Shown: piece by piece, positions 1-8,347 of the stretch
Layout of the letters: every line of letters begins with the position of its first letter
Numbering within the stretch: the first letter of the stretch is position 1
NCBI GenBank assembly: GCA_964481005.1
Contig: CAYZRY010000008.1
Coordinates: 1-41,895, forward strand
DNA from: CAYZRY01 sp964481005
GTDB lineage: Bacteria > Bacillota_I > Bacilli_A > RF39 > UBA660
Direction of reading: 5' to 3'
DNA: 41,895 nt
Program-made: the position numbers and the translations under genes
The notes under the pieces: generated by a model
Databases searched by the model: none
What the model saw: only the letters and a program-made list of their open reading frames with translations
What the model was told of the DNA's origin: nothing

Positions 1-3000
1 CCTGTTTTAGTAAAGCCGTTGGCTGTCAGCACACATGCCGTGCCATACGTACAAGCTTTACTTGCTGTTGTTCCACCAGTGTTAGTGTTTCCGTTAAAGG
101 CTACTGTATAAGTATTAGCTGTCCATTTTGCATAGAGGGTTACAGTTGCACCGTGAGTTGCTGTAAGATTTGTAACTGTTGCTCCATTTGCGTAAGCGAC
201 TGCTCCGGCTGCTGACGTTGCCCATCCTGCCCAGCGATACCCTGTTCTTGAGAAGCCATTGGCTGTCAGCACACATCCAGATCCATATGCACAAGCTTTA
301 CTTGCGGTTGTTCCTGCTCCGCCGTTGGCGTTAAAGGCAACTGTATAAGTATTGGTTGTCCATTTAGCGTAGAGTGTTACGGTTCCACCATGAGTTGTCG
401 TCAAATTAGAAACAGTTACACTATTTCCGTAAGCGACCGCCCCGGCTGCTGACGTTGCCCAGCCTGCAAAACGATATCCTGTTCTAGTAAAGGCGTTGGC
501 CCTTAGAGTACAGGTAGATCCATATGTACATGGTGTCGTGGCCATTGTTCCGCCTGTTCCACCATTAATATTATAGGCTACTGTGTAGGTATTTCCGGTC
601 CACTGAGCCGAAAAAGAATGTTTTAAATCAGTTCCTGCAAACTCTGGAGTCATCGAAACAACATTACCTGGTTGATAGACTGAACCATTTTCTGCTATCC
701 ATCCGGTTGCTCGATAACCCGCTCTTCCAGCTTCGATCGCTGGAATAGTTACTGCTGTATTGGCATCGACCGTTTTCCATATTGAAGCTTGTTGGAAGGT
801 TTGGTTCTGATAGAAGTTAGTTCTATTCCATGTAACTGTTCCTTCTCTAGTTCCACTATTTGGGTACATGTATCCGCTTACACCATATTCTTGAGAACCT
901 GGGGCAATAAAGTAAACGCCATTATATTTCATAGGAGCCAGGCCTGTGATTAACGTTCGAGCACTCCATGTCCATCCTGCTGTTGGATATATGTACACAG
1001 CTAAACTATAAGAATTAGCCTGCGCTGTAGCATCGACATAACCGGATGTTTCCATATAATAAGGATTATTTGCTGTTAGATTAAGTTTCTGCGTTCCAAA
1101 TCCATAAACATTTGAAGTTCCTCCACCGAAACCATGTAGTATATAAATATATTTAATTTCTTGAACCCAGTTAGCAGTCATTTGAATGATGCCACCGTGG
1201 GTTGCTGTTAAGCTTGTTACGGTTGCTCCGTTGGCGTAAGTTTTTCCGCCAGATGTCCAGTTGTTAAAGCGATAATTGGTTCGGACAAAACCGTTAGCTC
1301 TTAGCGCACATCCCATTCCATAAGTACAGGTTGTTCTTGCTGTTGCTCCGGAGGTTGCTCCGTTGCCTAGATAGTCAATGTAATAAGTATTGGCTAACCA
1401 CTTAGCATAAACGACGACTGCTCCTGTATCGGTTGCAGTAATTCCTGTTATTTTAGTAGTAAAGGTCGTTTCTTTATACCATCCATCAAAACGATATCCT
1501 GTTCTAGCTGGATTAGCAAAGGTTACGGTATCACCATAAGTGTAAGAACCAGGATTAGCAGCTGCGTTCGCTCCACCATTTAAATTGTAAGTAACTGTAT
1601 AACTACTTCTACTCCAAATAGCATATAAATTAATTGTTGCTCCGTGAGTAGCTGTCAAATTTAGAACAGTTGCACTGTTATTATGAGCTACCACCCCACC
1701 ACTTGTTGTCGACCAACCAGTAAAAGCATTACCAGTTTTAACAAAAGCATTTGCTCTAAGAGTACAGTTAGTATTATATGTACAAACCGTATTAGCCATT
1801 GTTCCTGATGTATTACCTGCTCCGTTATAGACAATTGTATAAGTATTAGCTGCCCACTGTGCGGTCAAGGCTTTATTACCATAATCAGTTGCAGTAATAC
1901 TACTTTTAACGGCTGTTCCATCATGCCATCCAGTAAAACGATATCCTGTTCTAGTTGGATTAGTAAATGATGCTATACCTACTCCGTAAGTATAACTAGT
2001 CGGATTAGTAACAGTTGTTCCACCGTTAGAATTATAAGTTACGCTGTATATGTTAGCTTCCCATCTAGCAAACAAACTGTATGTTTTTGAAGTTGTATTT
2101 AAAACCGTTGTGGTAGTAACTTGCGTTCCACCAGTTGTCGGAGTTGTAAACCATCCCTTAAATGTATAACCAGTTCTAGTTGGTGTTGGAAGAGTTCCCA
2201 TCGGTTTACTATATTGATAAGTAGTTGTTTGTAATAATGTTGATGAATTTGGTGAATAGAATTTAACTGAAATATCTCTCAAGATATTAATGTTAGCACT
2301 AGTTGTCTTAAAGTTACCAACTGTGTCATAGCACTTAAGCATGATATTGTATGATCCTTCATCAGTAATAGTATGAATTTGTCGCCATGGGGCAACATTA
2401 GCTGTTAAAGTTTGTGTTACTATCGGTGCTGTCGGATTGACATTTAGGATATATAACTCAGCTTTAGACATACTACTTAGTGGTAATCCTTCAAATACCG
2501 GATCATCTGCTGAATAGCGAATCGATATTTGATTAGTGTTTATGTAGGCCCCAGTATAAGCTCCACCTGCTCCGTTAATCATATTGATATTACAGTTTGG
2601 CAGTGACGCATCTATTCTAAACGCATAGTCTGCTGATATTTTTGATACTGATCCACCAGCGACAATTATTCGGTAACGATAGTTTCTAATCATCGTTGTA
2701 TTGTAATTTAACGTACAAGAAGTTGTATTAGTTGGACAAAGAGCTAATTTAGTCCAAGCACCTGTTTTGGCATCATAGACTTGATACTCTGAAATTTTAA
2801 GTCCTAGTATACTAAAATACTCATCATTAGCAGCTAAAACAACTCTAACTCCAGTAGACCAAGTACCCGGAGAATAAGCAGTTCCATTTTTAATGTTAGT
2901 CATAGTAACTTTCGGTGCTTCATTCTGGAAAATATGAACATTGGTAGAGACAACTGCTCCACCATATTCATAGGTAGCTATTCCTGAAACAGCCGTTGTT

Positions 3001-3641
3001 CCAATAAATTTATTTATATTAGTTGGATATATAACATCTTTATCATCACTTAATTTAAGTGATGCAATTATATTACCTTTACTATCTTTTTTAACTATTT
3101 GTTTTCTAATTCCAAGTTTTTCTCTAATGTAATCTAAGCTAGCATTTAAAGGTATATAAATATTAGTTGCTGGTTTAGATAACTCTATAGAAATATTATC
3201 ATTAGTTTTCCATGCAGGATTACAGTAAGGGTGATTCTTAACATCTGTTACATAGTTATCGTTAGGACAAGTAATACAACTTTCATACTGATACTTTTTA
3301 TCAGTAGTTTTAACAACGATTGTATAACTACTAGCAGCACAATCTTTTTTACGATAATCGATCAGTTTATCCAACTTCTTATTTTGGACTAAAACTGGAG
3401 TTGTAACAACTCGCGATTCAAAAACACCACTAGGTCTAAGTCTTCGATTATCATTAATATAATCCTGTCCACTAGTCTTTACTGTCTTTTGAAGTTTTTT
3501 ATAATAATCAATTCTAAAACTCCCCATTAAACCACCGATTGCCGGTATTGCTACAAGTAAGATAATAGAAAGAATTATTACTGTTGAAATAATCTCAACT
3601 AGTGTAAAACCTTTCTGGTTTTTTCTTATCATATTAATCAT
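1..3641 (-). CDS. Prepilin-like giant surface protein with InlB-type repeats (3' end outside window)
   Basis: The protein starts with a type IV prepilin N-terminus: short basic leader, then KGFTLVEI (cleavage G/F, conserved Glu at mature position 5) and a hydrophobic helix to about residue 35. A cysteine-containing region and Ig-like stretches follow to about residue 470. From there run InlB B/Listeria-Bacteroides (Flg_new) type repeats marked by TGYxFxGW-like cores; I count eight complete (cores TGYTFKGW, TGYRFTGW, TGNAFTGW, TGYRFDGW, TNYRFNNW, AGYRATGW, TGYRFAGW, TGYRWAGW) and a ninth cut by the edge. Several carry a C-x-Y-x-x-x-C pair. The frame is open from the ATG at 3641 to base 1 (1,213 codons), with GGGAGG seven bases upstream. 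A prepilin peptidase would be expected to process it. The repeats suggest adhesion or an elongated stalk. The function is not known. Confidence 0.85.
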   Translation of the reverse strand, partial: MINMIRKNQKGFTLVEIISTVIILSIILLVAIPAIGGLMGSFRIDYYKKLQKTVKTSGQDYINDNRRLRPSGVFESRVVTTPVLVQNKKLDKLIDYRKKDCAASSYTIVVKTTDKKYQYESCITCPNDNYVTDVKNHPYCNPAWKTNDNISIELSKPATNIYIPLNASLDYIREKLGIRKQIVKKDSKGNIIASLKLSDDKDVIYPTNINKFIGTTAVSGIATYEYGGAVVSTNVHIFQNEAPKVTMTNIKNGTAYSPGTWSTGVRVVLAANDEYFSILGLKISEYQVYDAKTGAWTKLALCPTNTTSCTLNYNTTMIRNYRYRIIVAGGSVSKISADYAFRIDASLPNCNINMINGAGGAYTGAYINTNQISIRYSADDPVFEGLPLSSMSKAELYILNVNPTAPIVTQTLTANVAPWRQIHTITDEGSYNIMLKCYDTVGNFKTTSANINILRDISVKFYSPNSSTLLQTTTYQYSKPMGTLPTPTRTGYTFKGWFTTPTTGGTQVTTTTVLNTTSKTYSLFARWEANIYSVTYNSNGGTTVTNPTSYTYGVGIASFTNPTRTGYRFTGWHDGTAVKSSITATDYGNKALTAQWAANTYTIVYNGAGNTSGTMANTVCTYNTNCTLRANAFVKTGNAFTGWSTTSGGVVAHNNSATVLNLTATHGATINLYAIWSRSSYTVTYNLNGGANAAANPGSYTYGDTVTFANPARTGYRFDGWYKETTFTTKITGITATDTGAVVVYAKWLANTYYIDYLGNGATSGATARTTCTYGMGCALRANGFVRTNYRFNNWTSGGKTYANGATVTSLTATHGGIIQMTANWVQEIKYIYILHGFGGGTSNVYGFGTQKLNLTANNPYYMETSGYVDATAQANSYSLAVYIYPTAGWTWSARTLITGLAPMKYNGVYFIAPGSQEYGVSGYMYPNSGTREGTVTWNRTNFYQNQTFQQASIWKTVDANTAVTIPAIEAGRAGYRATGWIAENGSVYQPGNVVSMTPEFAGTDLKHSFSAQWTGNTYTVAYNINGGTGGTMATTPCTYGSTCTLRANAFTRTGYRFAGWATSAAGAVAYGNSVTVSNLTTTHGGTVTLYAKWTTNTYTVAFNANGGAGTTASKACAYGSGCVLTANGFSRTGYRWAGWATSAAGAVAYANGATVTNLTATHGATVTLYAKWTANTYTVAFNGNTNTGGTTASKACTYGTACVLTANGFTKT

Positions 3642-3670
3642 AATAAAAGCCTCCCTACCCTATAATAAAC

Positions 3671-3679
3671 ATAATATCA
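3671..3679 (-). promoter_or_regulatory. Putative extended -10 promoter of the prepilin-like gene
   Basis: On the minus strand TGATATTAT fits an extended -10 (TGn plus TATTAT), about 30 bases before the ATG at 3641. No good -35 lies 17 bases upstream. The call rests on position and on the same TGA-TATAAT pattern before other genes here. Confidence 0.4.
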
Positions 3680-3709
3680 TAAAGGCAAATTTTTTAAAAG
3701 CAATTAACG

Positions 3710-3742
3710 CAAAAAAAGATAATCTATTTAATAGATTATCTC
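3710..3742 (-). terminator. Intrinsic terminator of rubrerythrin gene
   Basis: A long AT-rich inverted repeat (AGATAATCTAT on both arms) is followed on the minus strand by seven T residues. It lies directly after the rubrerythrin stop codon. Confidence 0.8.
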
Positions 3743-3748
3743 TTATGA

Positions 3749-4288
3749 TTAATAGTTATCGGCACGTAGTTCCATGTAGCTTTTTGCATGCTTACATACT
3801 GGGCACTCTTCAAGTGCTTCTTTACCAACGTAGACATGTCCACAGTTACGGCAAAGCCATACACGTTCATCTTCTCTTTTGAAGACTCTTCCCTCTTCGA
3901 TATTAGCAAGTAATGCTCTGTATCTTTTTTCGTGATGAGCTTCGACTCCAGCTACTCCTTCGAAGTCTTTAGCGATATCGTCAAACCCTTCTTCACGAGC
4001 AACAGCTGCCATGTTTTTGTACATGTCTGTCCACTCATAGTTTTCACCATCAGCAGCATCATTTAAGTTTTGGATAGTACCTGGAACGCTTCCTCCATGA
4101 AGATACTTAAACCAAAGTTTAGCATGTTCTTTTTCATTTCTAGCCGTCTCGTCAAAAAACGCAGCGATCTGTTCGTAACCATCTTTCTTAGCTTGAGATG
4201 CATAATAGTCATACTTAGTACGAGCGCTAGCCTCTCCTGCAAAAGCAATCTTTAAGTTCTCTTCTGTTCTAGAACCTTTTAATTCCAT
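3749..4288 (-). CDS. rbr: Rubrerythrin
   Basis: A 179-residue peroxide-reducing non-haem di-iron protein that protects anaerobes from H2O2. The N-terminal ferritin-like domain has the iron ligands in EASA, NEKEH and GVEAHHEKR. The C-terminal rubredoxin-like domain has two CxxC knuckles (CRNC, CPVC) for a mononuclear iron. An in-frame ATG eleven codons upstream exists, but GGGAGGA sits seven bases before the ATG at 4288, so I start there. It is its own transcription unit, with a promoter inside the 3' end of rmuC and its own terminator. Family assignment is secure. Confidence 0.96.
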   Translation of the reverse strand: MELKGSRTEENLKIAFAGEASARTKYDYYASQAKKDGYEQIAAFFDETARNEKEHAKLWFKYLHGGSVPGTIQNLNDAADGENYEWTDMYKNMAAVAREEGFDDIAKDFEGVAGVEAHHEKRYRALLANIEEGRVFKREDERVWLCRNCGHVYVGKEALEECPVCKHAKSYMELRADNY

Positions 4289-4303
4289 ATAATTTCCTCC
4301 CTT

Positions 4304-4332
4304 ATGAAACATTTCATACAATAATATTGTAT
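4304..4332. promoter_or_regulatory. Two adjacent palindromes in the rubrerythrin promoter/leader (candidate operator)
   Basis: At 4316-4332 ATACAATA-A-TATTGTAT is a perfect 8-1-8 inverted repeat covering the -10 and the expected start point. At 4304-4317 ATGAAA-CA-TTTCAT is a perfect 6-2-6 repeat just before the ribosome binding site. PerR control is common for this gene family, but the sequence is not a good match to the PerR box, so the regulator is unknown. Confidence 0.5.
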
Positions 4333-4354
4333 CACTCTAAATCTAACTTTTCAA
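4326..4354 (-). promoter_or_regulatory. Sigma-A-type promoter of rubrerythrin
   Basis: TTGAAA (4349-4354), a 17-base spacer and TACAAT (4326-4331) on the minus strand. The promoter overlaps the last codons and stop of rmuC. Confidence 0.7.
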
Positions 4355-5435
4355 TCTCTGTCGGAGCTTTTTCAAGTTCAATTTCAACTTTGCTAATAGC
4401 TTCGAATTTTTTACTTATCTTCTCACTAGTAACGTGGACGTTTTCAACATCTTTGTTGACTGTTTGAATAGCTTTAGCTAAATGATCCCAGCGCTCACGA
4501 TAACGTCTAAACTCTAATCCAAGTTTATTTAACTCATCGTGAATAATCGATGTATATTTATCTCTTTCCATGTTTTTTAGAATCATTTGAATAACTGTCA
4601 AAGTAGATATCAACGTTGTTGGCGAAGTAATCCAAACTTTCTTTTTATAGGCGTAATCGATGACATCTTGATGATAGGCGTTGAGCTCAGCAAAGATGGC
4701 TTCGGCTGGTAGAAACATAATTGCTTGATCACTGGTCTCACCTGGAATAATGTATTTGCTTGCAATGGCATCGATATGTTTTTTAACATCGGATTTAAAG
4801 CTTTTTTCATAGCTAGATCTAACTTCTGGTGAAACTTTGCGATCGACCATCATCTGATAGTTTTCAAGGGGAAACTTCGAATCGATAGCAATTGTTCCAA
4901 GTGGATCTGGAGCAAAGAGAATCGAATCGACCATCGTCCCATTTTTAAGTTGATACTGCAGACGATAAATAGCATCGTTCTTTTCTCCAAAGACACTACT
5001 TAAAATATGTTTTAGGTTTACCTCACCAAAGATACCACGGCTCTTTTTATCAGTAAGAACACTCTGAAGTGAAACAATGTCATGTGAAAGTGTTTCTATT
5101 TTCTTTTGAGCCTCATCGATGCGAGTTAATCTTTCTAAAATATTGTTAAATGTTTTATTGCTCTTTTCAAAGTTTTCATCGAGCCTAGCATTGACCCTAT
5201 CATTTATTTGCATAAGGCGATTTTCTAGTTTGTCATTTAACTTATCAAAGTCTCCACTCAAACTCTTGTTGAAGTCTGTTTTAAAGTTATTGATTTCTTT
5301 ACTTATATTAAACTCAAAACGACCTAGTCTTTCGACCGTATCTTTCTCATCTTTTTTGTCTAGAAATAGTTTAACTAAAACAATAATATTTATTAAAAGT
5401 ATAACTATTCCTACAACTAATATTCCTATTTCCAT
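4332..5435 (-). CDS. rmuC: DNA recombination protein RmuC
   Basis: A 367-residue RmuC-family protein. An N-terminal membrane helix (about residues 4-25) is followed by a long coiled coil (about 30-125) and then the RmuC nuclease-like domain, recognised by RGIFGEVNLKHIL, the DSKFPLENY motif and FLPAEAIFAEL. The E. coli protein limits recombination at inverted repeats; the biochemical role is still poorly defined. It follows the VTT-domain gene by nine bases and is probably co-transcribed with it. The stop codon TGA lies inside the rubrerythrin promoter. Confidence 0.95.
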   Translation of the reverse strand: MEIGILVVGIVILLINIIVLVKLFLDKKDEKDTVERLGRFEFNISKEINNFKTDFNKSLSGDFDKLNDKLENRLMQINDRVNARLDENFEKSNKTFNNILERLTRIDEAQKKIETLSHDIVSLQSVLTDKKSRGIFGEVNLKHILSSVFGEKNDAIYRLQYQLKNGTMVDSILFAPDPLGTIAIDSKFPLENYQMMVDRKVSPEVRSSYEKSFKSDVKKHIDAIASKYIIPGETSDQAIMFLPAEAIFAELNAYHQDVIDYAYKKKVWITSPTTLISTLTVIQMILKNMERDKYTSIIHDELNKLGLEFRRYRERWDHLAKAIQTVNKDVENVHVTSEKISKKFEAISKVEIELEKAPTEIEKLDLE

Positions 5436-5444
5436 AATTTCCTC

Positions 5445-6020
5445 CTATTCGAGATTCATCTTTTTACTAATTAATTTAGATGTTATGTATGCCACAAGTA
5501 ACATCGAGATAATCATTATCATAATTTTAGGGTTTTCAAAACTTTCCTTGAAACTAGCTCCGACAAAGACCCAGAAGAAAATGTCGAAAACCTTACCGAC
5601 AAGAATCGAAGCTGAAAATTTAAGGGCTCCCATCTTGTTTATACCTGCTAGGGCATTTACCAAACTAGCGGGTGTAAATGGCATCGATAAAATTAAAACT
5701 AACTGGGAAAAACTGATATTCTTAATTCTATTTGAAGCCTTTAATAAATGTTCTTTGGTGGCAATTTTTCTCTCGAAATAATTGGCCAGTAATGTTCTAA
5801 ATAAATAGTAAGATAAAATACATCCGACTACGGTCGCAAAATAAGAGATAATATAGGCTGCAAACGGACCAAATGCTTCGACGTTCATAGCGATAAAAAC
5901 ACCCAGTGGTAAAACCGGAATAATCGACTCTAAGACAATGAGAAAAAATCCAGCCGCTGGTCCTAAGCTAGCTAGATATTCGACAAGAACATCAAATTTT
6001 AATAACAATTCTTTAATCAT
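5445..6020 (-). CDS. TVP38/TMEM64-type VTT-domain membrane protein
   Basis: A 191-residue multi-pass membrane protein. The central region has the VTT/SNARE-associated (DedA-like) pattern: a re-entrant loop with Pro-rich PVLPLGVFIAMN, then a glycine-rich helix with GCILSYYLF, and later LSMPFTPASLVNALAG. Such proteins are proposed to move or scramble lipids, including the undecaprenyl carrier, but the substrate cannot be read from sequence. The start at 6020 is chosen because GGAGA lies directly upstream; an ATG nine codons earlier has none. A second DedA-family gene lies at 30179-30808. Confidence 0.85.
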   Translation of the reverse strand: MIKELLLKFDVLVEYLASLGPAAGFFLIVLESIIPVLPLGVFIAMNVEAFGPFAAYIISYFATVVGCILSYYLFRTLLANYFERKIATKEHLLKASNRIKNISFSQLVLILSMPFTPASLVNALAGINKMGALKFSASILVGKVFDIFFWVFVGASFKESFENPKIMIMIISMLLVAYITSKLISKKMNLE

Positions 6021-6113
6021 ATATCTCCATAATTTATTATAGTACATTTAACTAAAACTATCTATTATTATCCAAATAAAATTATTTTAAATTAATTATC
6101 AACCTTTATTTGT

Positions 6114-6141
6114 TTGACTTTTATATATATTATTATATAAT
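6114..6141 (+). promoter_or_regulatory. Promoter of the DUF5698/DUF2179 gene
   Basis: TTGACT (6114-6119), a 16-base spacer and TATAAT (6136-6141), ending 16 bases before the ATG. Confidence 0.7.
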
Positions 6142-6157
6142 TCTTATAGGTGATTAT

Positions 6158-6673
6158 ATGACAACAACAGCGATAATTTTATTCGCATTAAAGATTTTTG
6201 CAATCAGACTAGTAGATGTCAGTTTAGGAACTATCCGTATGGTTTTTACCGTCAAAGGAAAAAGTTTTCTTGCTAGTACTATCGGTTTTTTTGAAGCTGC
6301 TATTTGGTTCTTGATTGTCAAACAAGCAATTAATACCGATATCAATAGTCCATTCATTGTCATGGGTTATGCTGGTGGTTTTGCTTGTGGAACATATCTT
6401 GGTGGTATCTTGTCGAAGAGACTAATCAAAGGTTCTTCGAGTGTCCAAGTTATTACTGATAATCCTAATCTAGTACACTTACTCAGAGCTAAAGGATTCG
6501 GTGTATCACAGGTCGAAGTAAAGGGTAAAGAAGATATCGAAAAAGATATGCTTATCATTGAAGTTAGAAATCATAGCGTAGCAAAATTAAAGAAATTTAT
6601 CAAAGAAAATGACCACGATGCCTTCATCGTAGTCACTGAAAGCCGTATCGTTACAAACGGCTACATAAAATAA
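6158..6673 (+). CDS. DUF5698/DUF2179 (UPF0316-type) membrane protein
   Basis: A 171-residue protein with three N-terminal membrane helices (about residues 4-75) containing the family-typical RLVDVSLGTIRMVFTVKGK and FFEAAIWFLIVKQ. A soluble C-terminal DUF2179 domain follows (about 95-171). DUF2179 occurs in YitT-type membrane proteins and may bind a small ligand; the function is not established. AGGTGA precedes the ATG at 6158, so the in-frame ATG sixteen codons upstream is unlikely, and the promoter -10 would lie inside that longer version. It is the only plus-strand gene in the left 13 kb and converges on the ABC-F gene with a shared terminator. Confidence 0.85.
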   Translation: MTTTAIILFALKIFAIRLVDVSLGTIRMVFTVKGKSFLASTIGFFEAAIWFLIVKQAINTDINSPFIVMGYAGGFACGTYLGGILSKRLIKGSSSVQVITDNPNLVHLLRAKGFGVSQVEVKGKEDIEKDMLIIEVRNHSVAKLKKFIKENDHDAFIVVTESRIVTNGYIK

Positions 6674-6703
6674 AAAAAACATCCTACTTGGATGTTTTCT
6701 TTT
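6674..6703. terminator. Bidirectional terminator between convergent genes
   Basis: AAAACATCC (6676-6684), loop TACTT, GGATGTTTT (6690-6698), flanked by A-rich and T-rich runs, so it can end transcription from both sides. The ABC-F stop codon lies in the loop. Confidence 0.8.
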
Positions 6704-8285
6704 GTTCTTCTAAATAGTCATCGTAAGTGACCATTCGATCATTGATACCCTCTTCTTTAATTTCGATAATTCGATTAGCAAGTGTCTGGGTAAACTGATG
6801 GTCATGTGATGAAAATAGGACTTCGCCACTAAATCTAATTAGACCATTGTTAAGTGAGGTAATACTTTCAAGATCTAAGTGGTTAGTCGGTTCATCGAGA
6901 ATAAGTAAATTAGGTGCTTCGAGCATCGTTTTTGAAAACATACAGCGAGCCTTTTCTCCTCCTGATAAGACTGGTACTTTTTTAAATACTTCTTCACCGG
7001 AGAAAAGCATTCTTCCAAGGAAACCACGAAGTATTGTTTCATCTTTAATATCGTAGTAATTTCCAATCCACTGCATGATAGTGCTATCGTCATAAAAGTA
7101 CGAAGTGTTATCACTTGGAATATAAGACTTCTTAACTGATGTTCCCCAAGAGATTGAACCACTATCAGCTTCCATCTCACCCATGAGTATCTTAAATAGA
7201 GTTGTTTTAGCAATGTTATTACTTCCAACAAAAGCAATCTTATCACCTTTTTGAACAATGAAACTGACATTATTTAAAACTTTCTTTCCATCTATTGTTT
7301 TAGAAAGTTTTTTAACAACTAATATTTCTTTACTAGATTCTTTCTCTGGCTTAAAGTCAATATATGGATACTTTCTAGATGATGGAACTATTTCTTCGAG
7401 TTCAATTTTTTCTAGAATCTTTTTACGTGATGTCGCTTGTCTTGATTTAGAAGCATTAGCTGAGAATCTAGCAATAAAGTCTTGTAATTCTTTTATCTTC
7501 TCTTCTTTTTTCTTATTCTGTTCTTTGACCTGTCTTGCTGCTAGCTGTGAAGACTCATACCAGAAATCATAGTTTCCAGTATAAAGCTTCATCTTGCTAT
7601 AATCGATATCGACAATGTGCGTACAAACTTTATTTAAGAAGTGACGGTCATGTGATACAGCAATTACGGTGTTTGGATATTCGATTAAGAATTCCTCGAG
7701 CCAGTTAATGGCATCGATATCTAAATGGTTAGTAGGCTCATCAAGTAACAATATGTCAGGGTTACCAAAAAGAGCCTGAGCTAGTAACACTTTAACTTTT
7801 TTTGGATTAGGAAGTTCTTTCATCGCAAGTTCGTGAAACTCTTCTTCTACTCCCAAATTGTTGAGAAGTGTAGCTGCTTCACTTTCAGCTTCCCAACCAT
7901 TTAACTCTAAAAACTCTGCTTCAAGTTCAGCTAGTTTCATCCCGTCAGCATCATTAAAATCACTTTTGCTATAGAGTTCATTTTTCTCTTGCATTATTTT
8001 ATACAGTCTAGCATTTCCCATGATAACGGTATCTAAAACTCTAACTTCGTCAAACTCATAGTGATCTTGTTTTAAAATAGCTATGCGTTGACCCTTAGGT
8101 ATAATTATTTCTCCGTGAGTACTATCAATTTCACCAGAGAGCAACTTCAAAAAAGTAGACTTACCAGAACCATTAGCTCCAATAATTCCATAACAGTTTC
8201 CAGGTGAAAATTTTATATTTACGCCTTCAAAAAGAATTCTCTTTCCAAAACGCAAGCTTAAATCTGATATTTGTATCAAATCCAT
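6684..8285 (-). CDS. ABC-F family ATPase, YkpA/YbiT-like
   Basis: A soluble twin-nucleotide-binding protein of about 533 residues with no membrane domain, as expected for ABC-F ribosome-associated factors. NBD1 has Walker A GANGSGKST and Walker B LLLDEPTNHLD; a charged linker follows (about 250-325). NBD2 has LSGGEK and LILDEPTNHLD. Two motifs deviate. The NBD1 signature reads LPNPKK instead of an LSGGQ-like sequence. NBD2 Walker A reads GSNNIAKTT, with Ala for Gly; I recall a similar change in B. subtilis YkpA, so it may be a clade trait. GGAGGGG abuts the ATG at 8285, and a TTG at 8279 has better spacing and would begin MIQI like YkpA, so the start is uncertain by two codons. Confidence 0.9.
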   Translation of the reverse strand: MDLIQISDLSLRFGKRILFEGVNIKFSPGNCYGIIGANGSGKSTFLKLLSGEIDSTHGEIIIPKGQRIAILKQDHYEFDEVRVLDTVIMGNARLYKIMQEKNELYSKSDFNDADGMKLAELEAEFLELNGWEAESEAATLLNNLGVEEEFHELAMKELPNPKKVKVLLAQALFGNPDILLLDEPTNHLDIDAINWLEEFLIEYPNTVIAVSHDRHFLNKVCTHIVDIDYSKMKLYTGNYDFWYESSQLAARQVKEQNKKKEEKIKELQDFIARFSANASKSRQATSRKKILEKIELEEIVPSSRKYPYIDFKPEKESSKEILVVKKLSKTIDGKKVLNNVSFIVQKGDKIAFVGSNNIAKTTLFKILMGEMEADSGSISWGTSVKKSYIPSDNTSYFYDDSTIMQWIGNYYDIKDETILRGFLGRMLFSGEEVFKKVPVLSGGEKARCMFSKTMLEAPNLLILDEPTNHLDLESITSLNNGLIRFSGEVLFSSHDHQFTQTLANRIIEIKEEGINDRMVTYDDYLEEQKKTSK

Positions 8286-8315
8286 CCCCTCCAATCAAGT
8301 TTTAAGTTTACAATA

Positions 8316-8347
8316 AAATAAAATAAAGTCAAGTAATCTTGACTTTA
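8316..8347 (-). terminator. Terminator of the transglutaminase-like gene
   Basis: AAAGTCAAG (8325-8333), loop TAAT, CTTGACTTT (8338-8346); on the minus strand the stem is followed by an AT-rich, T-dominated tail. The stem overlaps the stop codon. Confidence 0.7.

Noticed and set aside
1..700. Repeated DNA blocks as a possible CRISPR or intergenic repeat array
   Set aside because: The repeats are about 237-240 bases, have no spacers and are in one open minus-strand frame coding InlB-type repeats.
4289..4321. Upstream ATG for rubrerythrin adding eleven residues
   Set aside because: The ribosome binding site and a palindrome lie within this stretch; the ATG at 4288 has proper spacing.
5119..5781. 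Plus-strand open frame of 220 codons opposite rmuC and the VTT gene
   Set aside because: It crosses two well-recognised genes, has low-complexity Leu/Ser-rich content and no ribosome binding site.
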